Assembly: GCF_004011695.2 (NCBI RefSeq)
Contig: NC_082419.1
Coordinates: 682,001 to 746,000, forward strand
Origin: Ascochyta rabiei
Taxonomy: Eukaryota; Ascomycota; Dothideomycetes; Pleosporales; Didymellaceae
Reading direction: 5' to 3'
Length of the DNA: 64,000 bases
In this document: positions 23,092-35,464 of the stretch, piece by piece
Position numbering within the stretch: position 1 is the first letter of the stretch
Layout of the letters: each line of letters begins with the position of its first letter
The notes under the pieces: generated by a model
Told to the model about the DNA's origin: nothing
The model's database searches: none
What the model saw: only the letters and a program-made list of their open reading frames with translations
Translations under genes and position numbers: made by a program

Positions 23092-26000
23092 ATGGAAGCA
23101 CCCGCCATGGAGGCACCCACCGACGTCGTGGCCTCTGTCGAGACGCCGCCCGCCGTTCAGCATGACGACGCCCTGCCGAAAGCCGCCTTGACGCCGCCTA
23201 CAAGCGAAGACAACGACCCCAAGAGGGAGGCGAGGATGTCGTCGGAGCTCTCCGACATCGATAGCGACGATGGCGAGGATATCGAGCCCGACCACTACTG
23301 GGAGGGCGGCAAGATCCCCGTCTTCAAGCCGGTATGTCGCAGAGAGGCACGGGTGCTTTTGTGCTGCACCTGGGGTGTCGCATGATGCGCAAGAATGCCC
23401 ACCACCCAAGCGCACAAGGAAAAGATGCGTGCTAACCACGTGCTGTGCAGACTATGGATCAGTTCCGCAACTTCAAGCGCTTCATCGACAAGGTGGACAA
23501 GTATGGCATGAAGTCTGGTATCGTCAAGGTCATTCCGCCCACAGAGTGGTATGTACTTCTAAATGCAACCTGCATCTGAGTCGCCAGCTAACCACCGCAC
23601 AGGCGCGGCTCTCTGCCCGACCTACACGAGGCTGTCAAGTCCATACGAGTCAAGAACCCCATCACGCAAGAGTTCACCGGCCAGCACGGTGTATACACAG
23701 GAGCGAACGTCGAGAAGCAACGCTCGTACAACCTGGCGGAGTGGCGCGCAGTGACGAACGAACCGCATCACCAACCGCCGGCGAAGCGAGGCGAGACTCG
23801 CACTGGCCGGAAGGCTGCTGCAGAGGTACCCACGCGCACACGATCCACCCGAACCGCCCCAAAGACTGATGATGGTACCCCTGCCTCAAGGCGCAAACCT
23901 GGCCGACCTGCACGTCGACGACGCGGCGTCAAAAAGGAACAGGACGACGACGACGATGACGACGACGAAAACGAGGCAGATACGCTCGATGTTCCTCCTA
24001 CACCTACCTCACCAGGCGCAGAAGCCCAAAAGCCAGCAAGGCGTGGTGGTAGAGTCAAGAGGGAAGACGCGCCTTCAAGGCCTCGTGGTCGGCAACCCAA
24101 GGTTCAGGACGAGAAGAAGTCCGTTTCTTCTCGACGGCTGAACAACAGAGGGGCAGTCAACGACTACATCGACGAAGCCGCCTTCGAAGATTTCGACTAT
24201 CTTCTAGAGGGTCTTGACGAATACACGCCAGAGCGATGCAAGGAGCTTGAAGAGTACTACTGGAAGACGATCTGGTCCGGGCAGCCCATGTACGGTGCGG
24301 ATATGCCAGGATCTCTGTTTGACGATCGAACAACGTCCTGGAACGTAGCGAAGCTCCCCAACCTGCTGGATGTGCTCGGAACCAAAGTCCCTGGAGTCAA
24401 TACTGCCTACCTCTATCTTGGCATGTGGAAGGCGTCTTTCGCATGGCATCTCGAGGATGTCGACCTGTACAGCATCAACTACATCCATTTTGGTGCACCC
24501 AAGCAATGGTACAGTATCTCGCAGGAGGACGCACGTCGCTTTGAAGCGGCCATGAAGAGCATTTGGCCAAACGACGCCAAGAACTGCTCCCAATTTCTGC
24601 GACACAAGACCTACCTGATCTCTCCTCAGCGTCTCGAAAGGGACTTCAACATCAAGGTCAACCGACTCGTCCACTACGAGGGCGAGTTCGTCATCACCTA
24701 CCCTTACGGCTACCACTCCGGTTATAATATCGGCTACAACTGCGCAGAGTCTGTCAACTTTGCCACTGAGAGCTGGTTGAGTTACGGAAGGATCGCCAAG
24801 AAGTGCGACTGCGAACCGGACAGCGTCTGGGTAGATGTCAACGAGATCGAGCGTAAGATGCGAGGCGAGCCTACACCCGAGTACTACGAAGAAACCGACG
24901 ATGAAGACGATGAAGATGACGGCGCCGATCGCCTCCCGAGTCCTCCGGCCAGCGTTGCTGGAAAGATGAAGAGGAAGCCTGGTAGGAAGCCCGCCACAAA
25001 GAGGAAGCGTGGAAAAGACGAGCCTCAAGAGGCAGCGAGACCGAAGAAGCTCAGGAAGATCCGTATTCGCCTGAAGATTCCGGGTCGTGGGATGCCATGC
25101 ATCCTGTGTCCCAACGACGTCGATTACGACGATCTTCTGCCCACCGACAACGGCATGAAAGCCCACCGCATCTGCGCTGACTACACGCCTGAGACTTACA
25201 TCTCAAACGAGACTGTGTGCAACGTCTCCAACATCGGCAAGGATCGTTTGGAGCTCAAGTGCAACTACTGTCGCTCGAAGCGTGGTGCTGTCTTCCAGTG
25301 TTCACAGAAGAAGTGTACGAGGGCTTTCCATGCTACATGTGCGGTGGCAGCTGGTGTACAAGTCGACTTGGGCACCATGCAGACCTTCGACGCAGAAGGC
25401 ACAGAGTACTTCTATGATGGATACGACTTCCGCTGCCGCTTCCACCGGCCGAAGAAGAGGAACAACAAGACCGTTGACGTGGATGCACTAGAGAAGAACA
25501 AGTTCATTCTCAACTACGGCAAGACGCTGAAGCCTAAAGATGTTATCCAGTTTCAGTACGTAGGTGGTGAGATGTACCAGATCTACGGCGCACAGGTTGT
25601 TGAGAACAGGCCTGGCGAGCAATCTGTTCTTGTCGACGTACTCCCTGATGGCGATCGTGTGGAGGTGGAGTGGAAGTACATTCTGAAGCTGCACCCAGAC
25701 GAGTCGCAGCGACCGAAGCCATCTGCAAACGCCCAACCCCTACCTGAGCATCTCAAGGAGAATGATGCGTCCCTGGATATTGCGAACCGTACAGATGGTG
25801 TTCCTGAAATTGGTGACCCATTCCATGATCCCAACTCCGAACAAAAGTGGGCTGAGTGGAACACGGCACCTGAAGTCACTCGAAGGGTCGCCAAGGTTGA
25901 TTTTAGCAAAGAGAACAGGCTCTGGTATTATCTCGGAAAGCCTTCGACCGAAGCTAAACCACAGTACACCGAGGATCTTGCGAGGCCAAGGAACAACCCC

Positions 26001-27314
26001 AAGAGCAACTTCCTGGACACTGTCAAGCCTCCACCTCCGCCAATCCCGACCTTCCAGCGACAATCATACCCGGCATCATACCCCATCAAGCCGGCTCCTC
26101 CTGGTATGGCACCACGCACGCCAACGATGCAGCAACATATTGCCCCTGCAGGCGGCCGGCCTTATACCTACAAGCCTAAGGAGGGCATGATGACTGCGTG
26201 GAAGTCGCCAGTGTACAACCCGGATACTCGGCAGAATCCCAACTCCCCTGTGGCACATCAACCGAACGTTAGCTACGACCACAGGGCTGGACCACAGTAT
26301 GGGTATCCTCCCCCTCGTCCTCTGCCACAGCAGTTTCAGTACCAGCCATATGCGCCTCCGCCACACAACTACTCTGCTCAAGGCTATGCATCACAGGCTG
26401 CGTCCTCAGGGTTGCTGCTTGACGGGATCGACAAATATGCTCACACGAACCAGTCTCATCAGGCATTGCCTCCGCATCCGTACCAGTCTCAGACTAGTGC
26501 GCAAAGTCCGCGCCAGCTGCCTCCCTTCCCAGGCTCAAGCACTGCGCATGGTTCTCCTGCACAGCAAGGTCAAGTATCACCCTCTCACGGGCATAACATG
26601 CTGAGCACCCCATCTGGGACTCCCAAACCTCCAATGTACGCCGTCACACCCTCCTCCTCCGTTGTTTATGCTGCCCAGTCCCCTACTGAATACCTTGCCT
26701 ACGTCATGAAATACCCATACCTGAAGAATGCATACCTCAGGAGACAAAAGACTTACATTTCTCCTTACAGTCCTGGTGGTGAAATCGCACCGGAATGGAG
26801 GCCTCAGCCACCGCAAGCAGCCAACGGCGCAGCAGCCACACCGCCAATGCACAGTGCATCAACAGGATCTCACGGCTACTACCCTAGCCCGTCACCAGCC
26901 TCGATAGCCCCAAGGCCTGCGGCGCAGTTCCAGTCGCCTGACGCATTCCAGCGAGGCCTCACCCAAGCCTCGTCTTCAGCTACCGGCGCTCCAAAGTGGG
27001 AGCAGATGCTCAAGCAGCTAGCGACATCGACTGGCCCGGAAACTACACCGACTGCGACATCCCCAACACAACCGCCACAATATCCACCCCTGCCACGCTC
27101 GAGCATGAGTTATGGAATGCCACACGCACCGAGCCCCTTCCAGAAACACACTCCGCCGCTTCCGCCACCAGCAGAACCACAACGGCCAATACCCAGCCCG
27201 ATCAGCGATGACGGCAACGCGGGACTCGTGGCTGCGAAGCCGGTAATGCTGCCGCCGCAGCCACAGCACGCGCCAGGCAAGGTCCATGGTGCAGAGACAT
27301 GGCGGTTTTCTTAG
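23092..27314 (+). CDS. KDM4-type JmjN/JmjC histone demethylase with ePHD finger
   Basis: Three exons, 23092-23331, 23451-23548 and 23603-27314, give 1349 residues. JmjN (IPVFKPTMDQFRNFKRFIDK) begins near residue 77. A long basic/acidic insert rich in Arg, Lys and Asp lies near residues 165-290. The JmjC domain follows, with the Fe(II) ligands visible as H395 and E397 (FAWHLEDVDLYSINYIHFG) and H484 (YGYHSGYN). These residues predict an active 2-oxoglutarate-dependent demethylase acting on methylated H3K9/H3K36. An extended PHD finger spans about 612-728 (MPCILCPNDVDYDD, then KCTRAFHATCAV). The C-terminal 450 residues are Pro/Gln/Tyr/Ser-rich and disordered. Fungal relatives include KdmA and the Rph1/Gis1 group, but the ePHD makes it closer to animal KDM4 than to the yeast proteins. 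Confidence 0.92.
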
Positions 27315-29237
27315 TAGAGAGAAGAGGGATTGTATGAGTAATGACCATGGAAGGGGTGAGACGAATGTATGATTACCAGTGGCGTGAAAGGCGTTTGCTT
27401 TGGGGGATTTGTAGATGAAGTCATGGATCGCTTCTATCTACGTATTTTAATCCTGTTTTTTTCTCTTCCCTTACCACTGGGGGGTCCTTTCATATTACTT
27501 CTTATGATGAGGATTTGCACGCGAGGCAAGACCAATTTAGTCATTACCGGAAGAGCGCACTACATATATAATACAAGCAGTTGCAGCTCACACATCACGG
27601 CCATTAGTGGGCAAGAAGTGATTGGAAAATACAAAAGCAAAAGCGAATTAATTGATAGTTACATCTGAGCTCGTCTTAGCAGACATACCAAAGTCTGCCT
27701 GTACCCCTGGATCGTGGTAAGATGCGAGCTCGTCCAAGGGGGGGCTCCACAAGGTTGCCACCCCTCGCTTCTCAGGCGACTCGCACATGGAGTCTAAAGA
27801 TCTAGCTTTCGCTGCGCCTTTGGATGTGCCTCGTTGACCAGTGTACAAGTAGATGAGATTTGAAAAGCTGGCCACGGATGACTGGACTCCGTTGCACGGC
27901 TTCCGCGACTTGTAGTTCCAGATGTGCTCGTGAGAGCTGTCTGCAACTAAGAAACAGATGCCTGCTTCGTTACCTGGGGGTTCAGAGTCTCTCGGAAAGG
28001 TCATCCAGAGACTCGCAAGGCTTCGATGCGTTGCTCCGTTGCCAGAGTACTGGGATCGTCCTGATGAGACAGCCTGAAAATGACCGGTTCGGAAGTGTAT
28101 CTTGGGCAAAACAGATGGACTTCTATCGCCGTCGATATCTCAGTGCGACGAAAGTTGGTATTCGATATCAACACTAACGAACGGACCGATCGTTTCGAAT
28201 GTTTACGCGAAAAAGTCTATCCTGACGAACAAGACGACCATCAAGACTGAGACTTTGATCATAAGTAGAAGAACGGATCGTTCGTCAGTTGTAGCGCGCG
28301 GTGAACATGAGCGCTCATCGGTGGATTGCCATGACGCTTCATGGTCGTCGTTCGCGAGCTTCGATCTCAGAGGGAAATTGCAGTAAGGCAAGCTGCGCTC
28401 CAATCGATAAAAGAGAGGACCTTCTTCCAGTAAAACGACTTGCCGCATGATGGGCCTGTCATCTTCACCTTCAGAGCTCGCTGCTGCTGCGATTTGCTAG
28501 CTGCGAGCGAGTTCCGATGTGTGTGGATCATAAACTGCGGCAGACAGGTCTAACCTCACCTGGAGAGTGCTTACAAGCAACATGGCCAAGGACCTTGCGG
28601 CCTGCCAGAGACCTGTGGTGAAGCGCAAACTCAAATTCTGTTGGCATCTTTCACAGCGAATATATCTCGAAAGAGGCACCTCTGATGGCGGGTAACGCGA
28701 ACGTTTCCTGCTGTGCAAGGTCTCCAGGTCGAAGAGTAGATTAAAAGTAAACTGCTCTCAGTCTCGTGCTGTGAATGTCGACTGAGGAGTTCCTAGACAG
28801 GTGACCATCTGGTCGTGATAACGAGAAGGGGTGCACTTACAGAGGGTGACCGGGGTGAAGTGGGGTGAAGGATTGCGAGGCAGAGCTCTTACCTCAAGCT
28901 CGACGTGTCGAAACACGCTAGCACGCTCCCACGTGCTTGGGCTCAAGAGTGGGAGGCACGATAATGAATTACGTACGTCAGCCACCTTGTCGAGGGCAAC
29001 GAGCAGCAACGACGCAATATCGATGCTCACCACAAAAGATTTCTCGTGAATTTGTGTCAGTCCATCACCCGGACCAGAAAGGAAGCTGGAGGTGGACGTG
29101 ACATGTGTTGATCAATCAACAACCTGGCTTGCCAGCGTAGCTGCGCTTACGTGCATGAGATGTCGAAACAACGAGTTTTTTTCCGTCGCTTACTTTCCAC
29201 GTCTTGCTTCAATCTCTTCTCTTACTTAGCAAACATC
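27315..29237. other. Intergenic stretch with one weak minus-strand frame
   Basis: 1.9 kb downstream of the demethylase. A minus-strand frame at 28109-27648 is open for about 150 codons, including TFPRDSEPPGNEAGICFLVA. It has no ATG near its start except internally and no recognisable domain. It could be an exon of an unrecognised gene or chance. The rest shows nothing supportable. Confidence 0.35.
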
Positions 29238-30741
29238 ATGGATAACGACAATATGACCCAGTATGACCAGCTTGTTGCCGCGGGATTGCAGGACCTGGTT
29301 CTCCTACCTGATTCTGACGCCTACAAAGATCGACAAACCTCCTATTGGGCAGCCAACGTTGCGATGCATCCTAACTGTATCGTCCAACCACGCACGAAAG
29401 AAGAGGTTTCCCACGTTCTCAAAGTGCTCGTTAAGGCTGGAGGGCCGATTGCTCTCCGCAGCGGTGGCCATACCCAGTGGGCGGGTTCTAACGATGTTCA
29501 CAAAGGCGTCACGATAGACCTGGGACGCATGGCAAACGTGACTTACGATGCACACTCCAGAATTGCATCGGTTCAGCCCGGCTCGCGGTGGTCTGAGGCC
29601 TATCGAAAGCTTCTGGGTCACCAAGTTTGTGTGACCGGGGGTCGTGAGGGTCAAGTTGGTGTGGGTGGCTTCCTGACCGGCGGTGGGAACTCGTACTACG
29701 CTGGACTTTATGGGTTGGGCTGCGATAACGTCGCCAGTTTTGAGGTGGTCCTTGCTAATGGTGATACTGTTCATGCCAATGCCAATTCCCATTCCGATCT
29801 TTGGACCGCTTTAAAGGGTGGTTCGGGAAATTTTGGTATTGTGACCCGTTTCGACATGTATACGTTTCCAGCACATGATCTTTGGGGTGGTATTCGAGCT
29901 GCGGTCAGGAGTGAAGGGGACAATCTCGCGCAAACGTTGGTTGACTTCACCGAACAAAACTGCAAAAACCCGCAGGCTGCGTACATCCTCAACTATACCT
30001 TCAATCCCGAGCTCTCTGCAGATACAATTGTCGCCCATGTCATAGTGGATACCAACGGTACAGCGAACGCACCTGCATTCGACGCGATTCAGAAGGTACC
30101 GGTGATCGTGGGAGATGTCAAGAAAAGAACTATGGCCGACATGGCCGATAGCTACAAACTTCCAAGTCACCAACAGTAGGTTAACCGTTCATCTCCAGTC
30201 CTGTTCGATAGATAAATTCCACCCGGCTGATATTTGTAGGCAAGTCTGGTTCTCGCTTACCTTCAAAAATGAAGTCAGTATTATTGAAATGGCCAGCAAG
30301 ATGCACGACGGCCTAGTCGACGAACTCAAGACCTTGATGCCGGCTAGCGACTTCACGACACAGTGTCTGTTCCAACCCATGCCAACTCTATTCGCGGGAC
30401 ACTCAATTCGTCGTGGAGGCAATGTGTTGGGGCTCGATCAACTCAAAGAAAACGCGCTTTTGTGGCTGATCGTAGGCTCTACGGTGACTCCTGATGAACA
30501 TGTGATCATGCGAGAGAAGTTGAAGGCCTTCTCGTCAACGCTGGAGAAGTTCGCCGAGTCGAAGGACCTTAGCGTCAATTGGCGCTACCTGAACTATGTC
30601 GACGAGACACAGGATCCACTGAAGAGCTACGGCCAGAGTAATATCGACTTCATCCGTAGGGTTGCGGCCAAATACGATCCGTCTGGCGTGTTTCAGAAGA
30701 CGTTGGTTTCGGGTTGGAAGATCTCAAAAGTCGAAATTTAA
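29238..30741 (+). CDS. FAD-linked oxidoreductase of the BBE / 6-hydroxynicotine oxidase type
   Basis: Two exons, 29238-30175 and 30240-30741, encode 479 residues. The PCMH-type FAD-binding domain is clear: IVQPRTKEEVSHVLKVL, then PIALRSGGHTQWAGS, whose histidine is the usual covalent FAD attachment site, then GGREGQVGVGGFLTGGG and GSGNFGIVTRFDMYTF. The second attachment cysteine of bicovalent berberine-bridge enzymes is absent from the GGREGQVG segment, so a single His linkage is expected. The C-terminal BBE motif includes NYVDETQDPLKSYG and AAKYDPSGVFQKTLVSGWKI. The frame extends 29 codons upstream of the chosen start; the ATG at 29238 has a good CATCATGG context. No signal peptide is evident from this start. 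Substrate unknown; such enzymes occur in secondary metabolism and sugar oxidation. Confidence 0.87.
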
Positions 30742-31410
30742 TTTAAAGCAAACCAGTTCGTTTTGACTGTTGACATGAAAAGCGTAGTTGGGACTTAGCT
30801 AGAGAAGCCATGTCTTATAAGGACAGGCATTGTGTTTAGCATCTACAAAGATGGTCAACATCATGTTCTTAGGAAAGAAACTCTTTTCCTTCATTATATT
30901 CGCTCGTGAAGTTGCCATATCTCTGCTACTTTGCCTCATCTCAGTTACGCCATTGGAAATGCAGGAGTGTCCGTATGCGCATTCCTGTTCCTGAACTGTC
31001 TTGAGGGCTCGCCACCCAACAACAATCATGCTGCTCTGTACTTTCTTAGGTCTGTGTCAGTCACTTCTCAGTGCGGCGGACCGAATAGCTTACACTGCTT
31101 CACGAAAACATAGCCGCAATCAACCATCTTCATAGTAATCCTCATCGCCGTAATCAGATGAGTCGTCTTCGAAAGAGTCTATGTCGAAATTGCCATTCCA
31201 AAATTTCGTACATTCTCAACAACCAGAATGCCCGATGTTGAGTGCACCCAATATTGCACATTTCCAGTAACACTCTGCGTAGTGGTTTCCAGATACTGGT
31301 TGTAATCTCAGTGCAAAGATTGAGGTGTTACTTTTGCAGTACAGTGCTACTGAGCATTAGAAGCGCACCGTCGGTTTCGTAGTCGTGTTCTCCAATGGCT
31401 TCAATTAGTC
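30742..31410. other. Stretch with coding-like minus-strand fragments
   Basis: Two minus-strand fragments look coding. One, around 31420-31325, reads DTAELFVIGLIEAIGEHDYE; the other, around 31211-31123, reads NFDIDSFEDDSSDYGDEDYY before a stop. They may be 3' exons of the RING-like gene just upstream on the minus strand, or remnants of it; I could not join them in phase. Confidence 0.35.
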
Positions 31411-31839
31411 CTATGACGAAAAGCTCTGCGGTATCTCGATCGAATCTTCAAACATTTTCACCTCCGTTTCTTCGTCGCTATCTTCCTCCTGATCACTGTC
31501 GTGCGTTTCCTCCCGATTGTCGGGAATAAAGCGTGTGTGGCGGCAAGTAAGACGCTTGTTCGCACTCTCGTTGTCGGATAGAAGCCACTCCGTGAGACTG
31601 ATCTCGCCGAAAATGTGAGGGCAACTGTTCTTGCCGGTGAATCGTGTGGGTACGTGCGTGGTGTCGAAGCCATTAAAGCAGATGTTGCAAGTGTCGAGCC
31701 TACTAAGGCCATTGGCGAGGAAATCTCTCAAGAGGTTAGATCTGAAGCTTCCATCGTTGCTTAAGGGGGGGAGGGGTGGGAGGAAGGATTGGAAGTGTAT
31801 CAGTAGACAAATCATGATCCACTGTACGTTCACATTCAC
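31411..31839 (-). CDS. RING-like zinc finger protein
   Basis: An open frame of up to 142 residues. Candidate starts are MNVNVQW at 31839 or MICLLIHF at 31815. After a short hydrophobic N-terminus comes SNLLRDFLANGLSRLDTC, then the metal-binding stretch CNICF...NSCPHIFGEISLTEWLL...LTCRHTRF. This matches a fungal RING-type pattern (C-x2-C, C-x-H, then a CR element), but the usual final CPxCR pair is reduced to a single cysteine, so zinc binding at the second site may be impaired. The tail is acidic. E3 ligase activity cannot be claimed. The true 3' end may lie further downstream toward 31123 through unresolved introns. Confidence 0.5.
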   Translation of the reverse strand: MNVNVQWIMICLLIHFQSFLPPLPPLSNDGSFRSNLLRDFLANGLSRLDTCNICFNGFDTTHVPTRFTGKNSCPHIFGEISLTEWLLSDNESANKRLTCRHTRFIPDNREETHDSDQEEDSDEETEVKMFEDSIEIPQSFSS

Positions 31840-32053
31840 CTTCTCACCACCGACGCTAGCCTGTCAAACTACGACGTCAATGTTGAATATCCTCACGGTG
31901 AACGCATTAGTGAACGGTGATAATACACTTCTGAACCGAGATGCAGTGTCATAGGAGTTGGTCATTAGAAGGCTATCGGAACATGTCATCGCAAATAAAC
32001 AAAGTTGTGACCCAATCGTGGCACCACCTACACCTTGAAAAGTAACAAAACGT

Positions 32054-35000
32054 TCACTCCATTCTCGTACCTGTTGCTTCACCTACATGGGAAAGGGGAG
32101 CTACCGGATGCTGCTCGCGCTTGAAGCCGATCTTGACGCGTCCAACACGGAGCATCATATCTTCGAACCTAGTCTCCATACGCAGCACGGTCTCACGATA
32201 CATGGTCGCGGTCGTCCAGTCGTACGAGCAGCCGATGATACGCTTCATGCCGCCCTCGGATCCCGCCATCAGGAAGCAGGTTGGTGGACGTGCGGCAAGG
32301 AAGAGTGTAGCAGTCATGTTACCTAGAAAGTGTTAGTCTTGATAAAAAACATGAACACATTGTACCTACCGGTATCAACAAGTGTGAACAACCTCTGCTC
32401 TCCTGGCCCAGCATGTTTGCACTTCTCCACCAGCGCCTTCACTTCAGGATCTGTCGTCGGATCATCGGCCACACACTCATTATGTTCATTCCGATGGTGC
32501 CTCGACAGTGGACTGGCGAACGGCGTCCACCTTAGCCTGTTCAGCTTACCCCCGAAGATTTGTGTCTCAATCGTTTCGAGAGGCATGTAACCCTCAAAGC
32601 CGAATAACCAGCACTGCTGGTCCCAGAACTTGCCGAGGTAGAGCATACGAAGTAGCCAGGGTGATAGGAGCATGAGGATTATTGAATAGATAATGATGAC
32701 GACACCAATCAGCTGAACGACCGAAAGGCCTGGTGCACCAAAGCCTGTAGGTAGGGCAGCAAGAATAATACCGATTAGCAGCACAAAACTGCCGAGTCGA
32801 AGCATTGTTTCTGCAATGGCGCGTTTCCAAGATGGGCGACGGGTGTTTGCTACAGGTGTGAAGGATTTCCAGCGTACATTGGCCGCGCGACAGCCGTCGA
32901 GAATAATGCTGTCATCAGTACCGACGCCTGCGATGCCAACGTCTTGAGGCAGGATGTCCCACAGTTTGGCTCCGTAAGCGTCGTTCATAGAGTGCCAAGG
33001 TTGGTTGGGGGTTTTTGGAAGCACACAGACTAGACGTTCGAGGAGTTGTTCGCTTCCGTTCGCCAGGGAGAGACTATGCGGTTCAGTAACAGTGATATTT
33101 ACAGCGATAAGTAGATGGCTCACCGTGCAAAAGCCTGGAACGCAGTATCTGTGGGGTCGATCTTGGGTCGAATCCGAACGAGGCCCATAAGTGCATAGCT
33201 ATGATCACCGCGGAGGTACTGATGAGTATCTCGTTTGTGGAGACATTCCAGAGCAAGGGTGACCAGCTCAAGCTGACTTAAGATAAGGTTACCCTCGTAG
33301 TGATCGATGAGCTACAAGCGTCAGTAAGAAATATTCGTCGAACCGACACGAGACATACCTGGCGAGCGATATGAGCATCTTCCTTCCACACCTTCGCTGC
33401 AAACTGATTCTTCGGAACATGCAGCGGCTGTGCGAGGTCACTGCCACGCACATAGACCTTGATATCTTTACCAGCAGGAGCCAGCAAAACTTCTGGAAAC
33501 GTCCAAATTCGTCTACCCCATTGTTGTAACATAAGGTCTGCGGTGCTGATGCCTCGTCTGTCATCTGGTGGTCGTCCGACAACAATGGCTAAAGACTGCG
33601 CACCCCGTATCACGTCGCAAATTCGATAGACCTAGAAGATTGTCAGCAACTTTTCAGACAGAAATCCAGACCCTTTTACTCACGTCTTCCTGGAGTTGAT
33701 CAGGCTCTGGCATACAAGAACAGCCAACCCAGTACGCCATTACTCCAGCGTTGCGAGCAGCCGCATCAGCCATCTGATGCAGCGTCATGAAGTCATCACT
33801 GCTCTGAAACTGCTCTGCTGTATATGCTATGAATACATACGACAAGTTGCGCTCAGCCTTGTATTGAGTGATCCACTCTTCGACATTCATGATCAAAGCT
33901 GGTTCGCCCTGCTCCCGTAGGAAACACAGGTAGCGAGGACGTAAGATACGTTCAGCGACCGGATTAGCAGTGCTGTGACCTCTTGGGCTATCTAACTCCA
34001 TGGTGTTGCGCGCCACTTTGGGATAACCGTAGTAGCGATAGGGTACTGGATCATAGCAGCCGCCATTACGAGGTGGGAGCGTAGCTGGACTTGGAGTGGA
34101 TATCTGAAATGCTTTAGCATTAGAAGGGCTGCATAATTCGAATACTAACGTACCACAAACGTGATTGCGAGAGAAGTGATGAACCATTTGAGACATAGCA
34201 TTGGCATGTCTGACAGTTTGTTAGTCCGGGGTCTATTAAAGCCGTAGTCCATCGTACCTTCACTCGTAGGCTTCCCATCATTCTTGTTGGGATCCACGTG
34301 ATTGAAGGGCCAATTGGCCAGCCTTAGGTATAGTGGGGCAATATTTCGAATGAACGTGCGACGGTATGTAGATGTGACATGATTATCATAGATATCATCG
34401 ACGGCTTGCACTACTAACTTGGAGACCTTGCCATCCCACGATGAGATATAACCTACTGCTTTTAGCTTGGACCTGGTAGGTTCTTGCTCTACTTACGATC
34501 GTCGTAATCACCGACCCACTCACGCTCGAAGACGTCTAGGTGACGATGTTTTGCGAGTTTCTGATATCCCAGGCCAGGTTTACCTGCCGATATCAGTCTC
34601 ATAAATGTCGTACAGTACCCGCAAGGGACTCACGGTAAGCGGTAGGAGATTCCCATTTCCATGACGTATATGGATCGAACCAATGCCTGTAGCCTTTCAA
34701 CTCCATGGGAAAGTACTGCAGTCTTGTGTTAGGTCTGAAAGTCTCTGGTCAATAGATCACAAGATTCATACCGGAGAATACGGCTTCTCATGACTCGAGA
34801 CTTCTTCAACCGAGGCTTCGGCGATGTTGCGAACCATGATGAGATTATTTAAGTTGCGCTATCGAAAACAAGAGCACAGTTGAGCCAGTGGGTTTGGTTT
34901 CGGGGTATACTGAGCTGACTGAGTTGGGTAGGAGTTCACCGACTCCTTTCCAGATCTGTCAGTAAGGGTTGGGGTGTGTGTAAATCTTGAGCCTACCTGG

Positions 35001-35464
35001 ACCGAGAAATGCAGCTGAGGCTTATACGCAGGTGCTGATCCTGTAAAAGGCTGTGGTTGTGCAAAGACTGGTTGTATCACAAACGGAGAATTTGAGGCAG
35101 TGTTGAAGCCACCGTCATGTGCTGGTGGGCTCTGAGCGAGGACTGGAACTTTCGAGTACGGTGTGCTACCAGGCACAAAGCCACCACCGTGTGATTGTGG
35201 GTACTAAATGGTTGTTAGCGGCGAAAACCACAGTAGTAGGAGTGCTGGGTCACGAACAGTCACTTGCGAGTTGAAATGCACGAATGCACTACCGTTAGGA
35301 TTGTAGCCACCACCGTGGAGATTTGGGGGTGCAGCATATGCCTACTTACTGTTAGATCAACCACAGAATAAATGTTACGCCAATATACCATTCACGGACT
35401 AGACCTCAACCACTTGGTTCAAGATACCTTGATAGTCAGGGAACTGACTTTTGTATGTGTCCAT
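32054..35464 (-). CDS. HET-like multi-exon membrane protein with repeat N-terminus
   Basis: Ten exons from 34837 to 32054 (34837-34772, 34715-34634, 34583-34497, 34452-34258, 34209-34154, 34103-33684, 33631-33359, 33311-33124, 33073-32370, 32322-32054) join in phase to 779 residues. Features: YVFIAYTAEQFQ and WGRRIWTFPEVLLAPAG, resembling heterokaryon-incompatibility (HET) domains; ALMGLVRIRPKIDPTDTAFQ; IILDGCRAANVRWKSF; and two adjacent hydrophobic helices near residues 565-625. Upstream exons 35464-35405, 35341-35264 and 35203 onward encode three imperfect HGGG/HDGG Pro-rich repeats. Their frame ends in a TAG at 34861-34859 only 21 bp before the ATG at 34837 and in the same frame. An 81-nt intron (34939-34859) with a pyrimidine-rich end would fuse both parts into about 920 residues. 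Otherwise two adjacent genes. Self/non-self recognition is a family-level guess. Confidence 0.62.

Noticed and set aside
24204..25166. 320-codon minus-strand frame
   Set aside because: It is antisense to the JmjC and ePHD coding region of the demethylase.
31123..31839. Single contiguous RING gene reaching the acidic tail at 31123
   Set aside because: I could not find introns that join the RING frame to the downstream coding-like fragments in phase, so they are reported separately.
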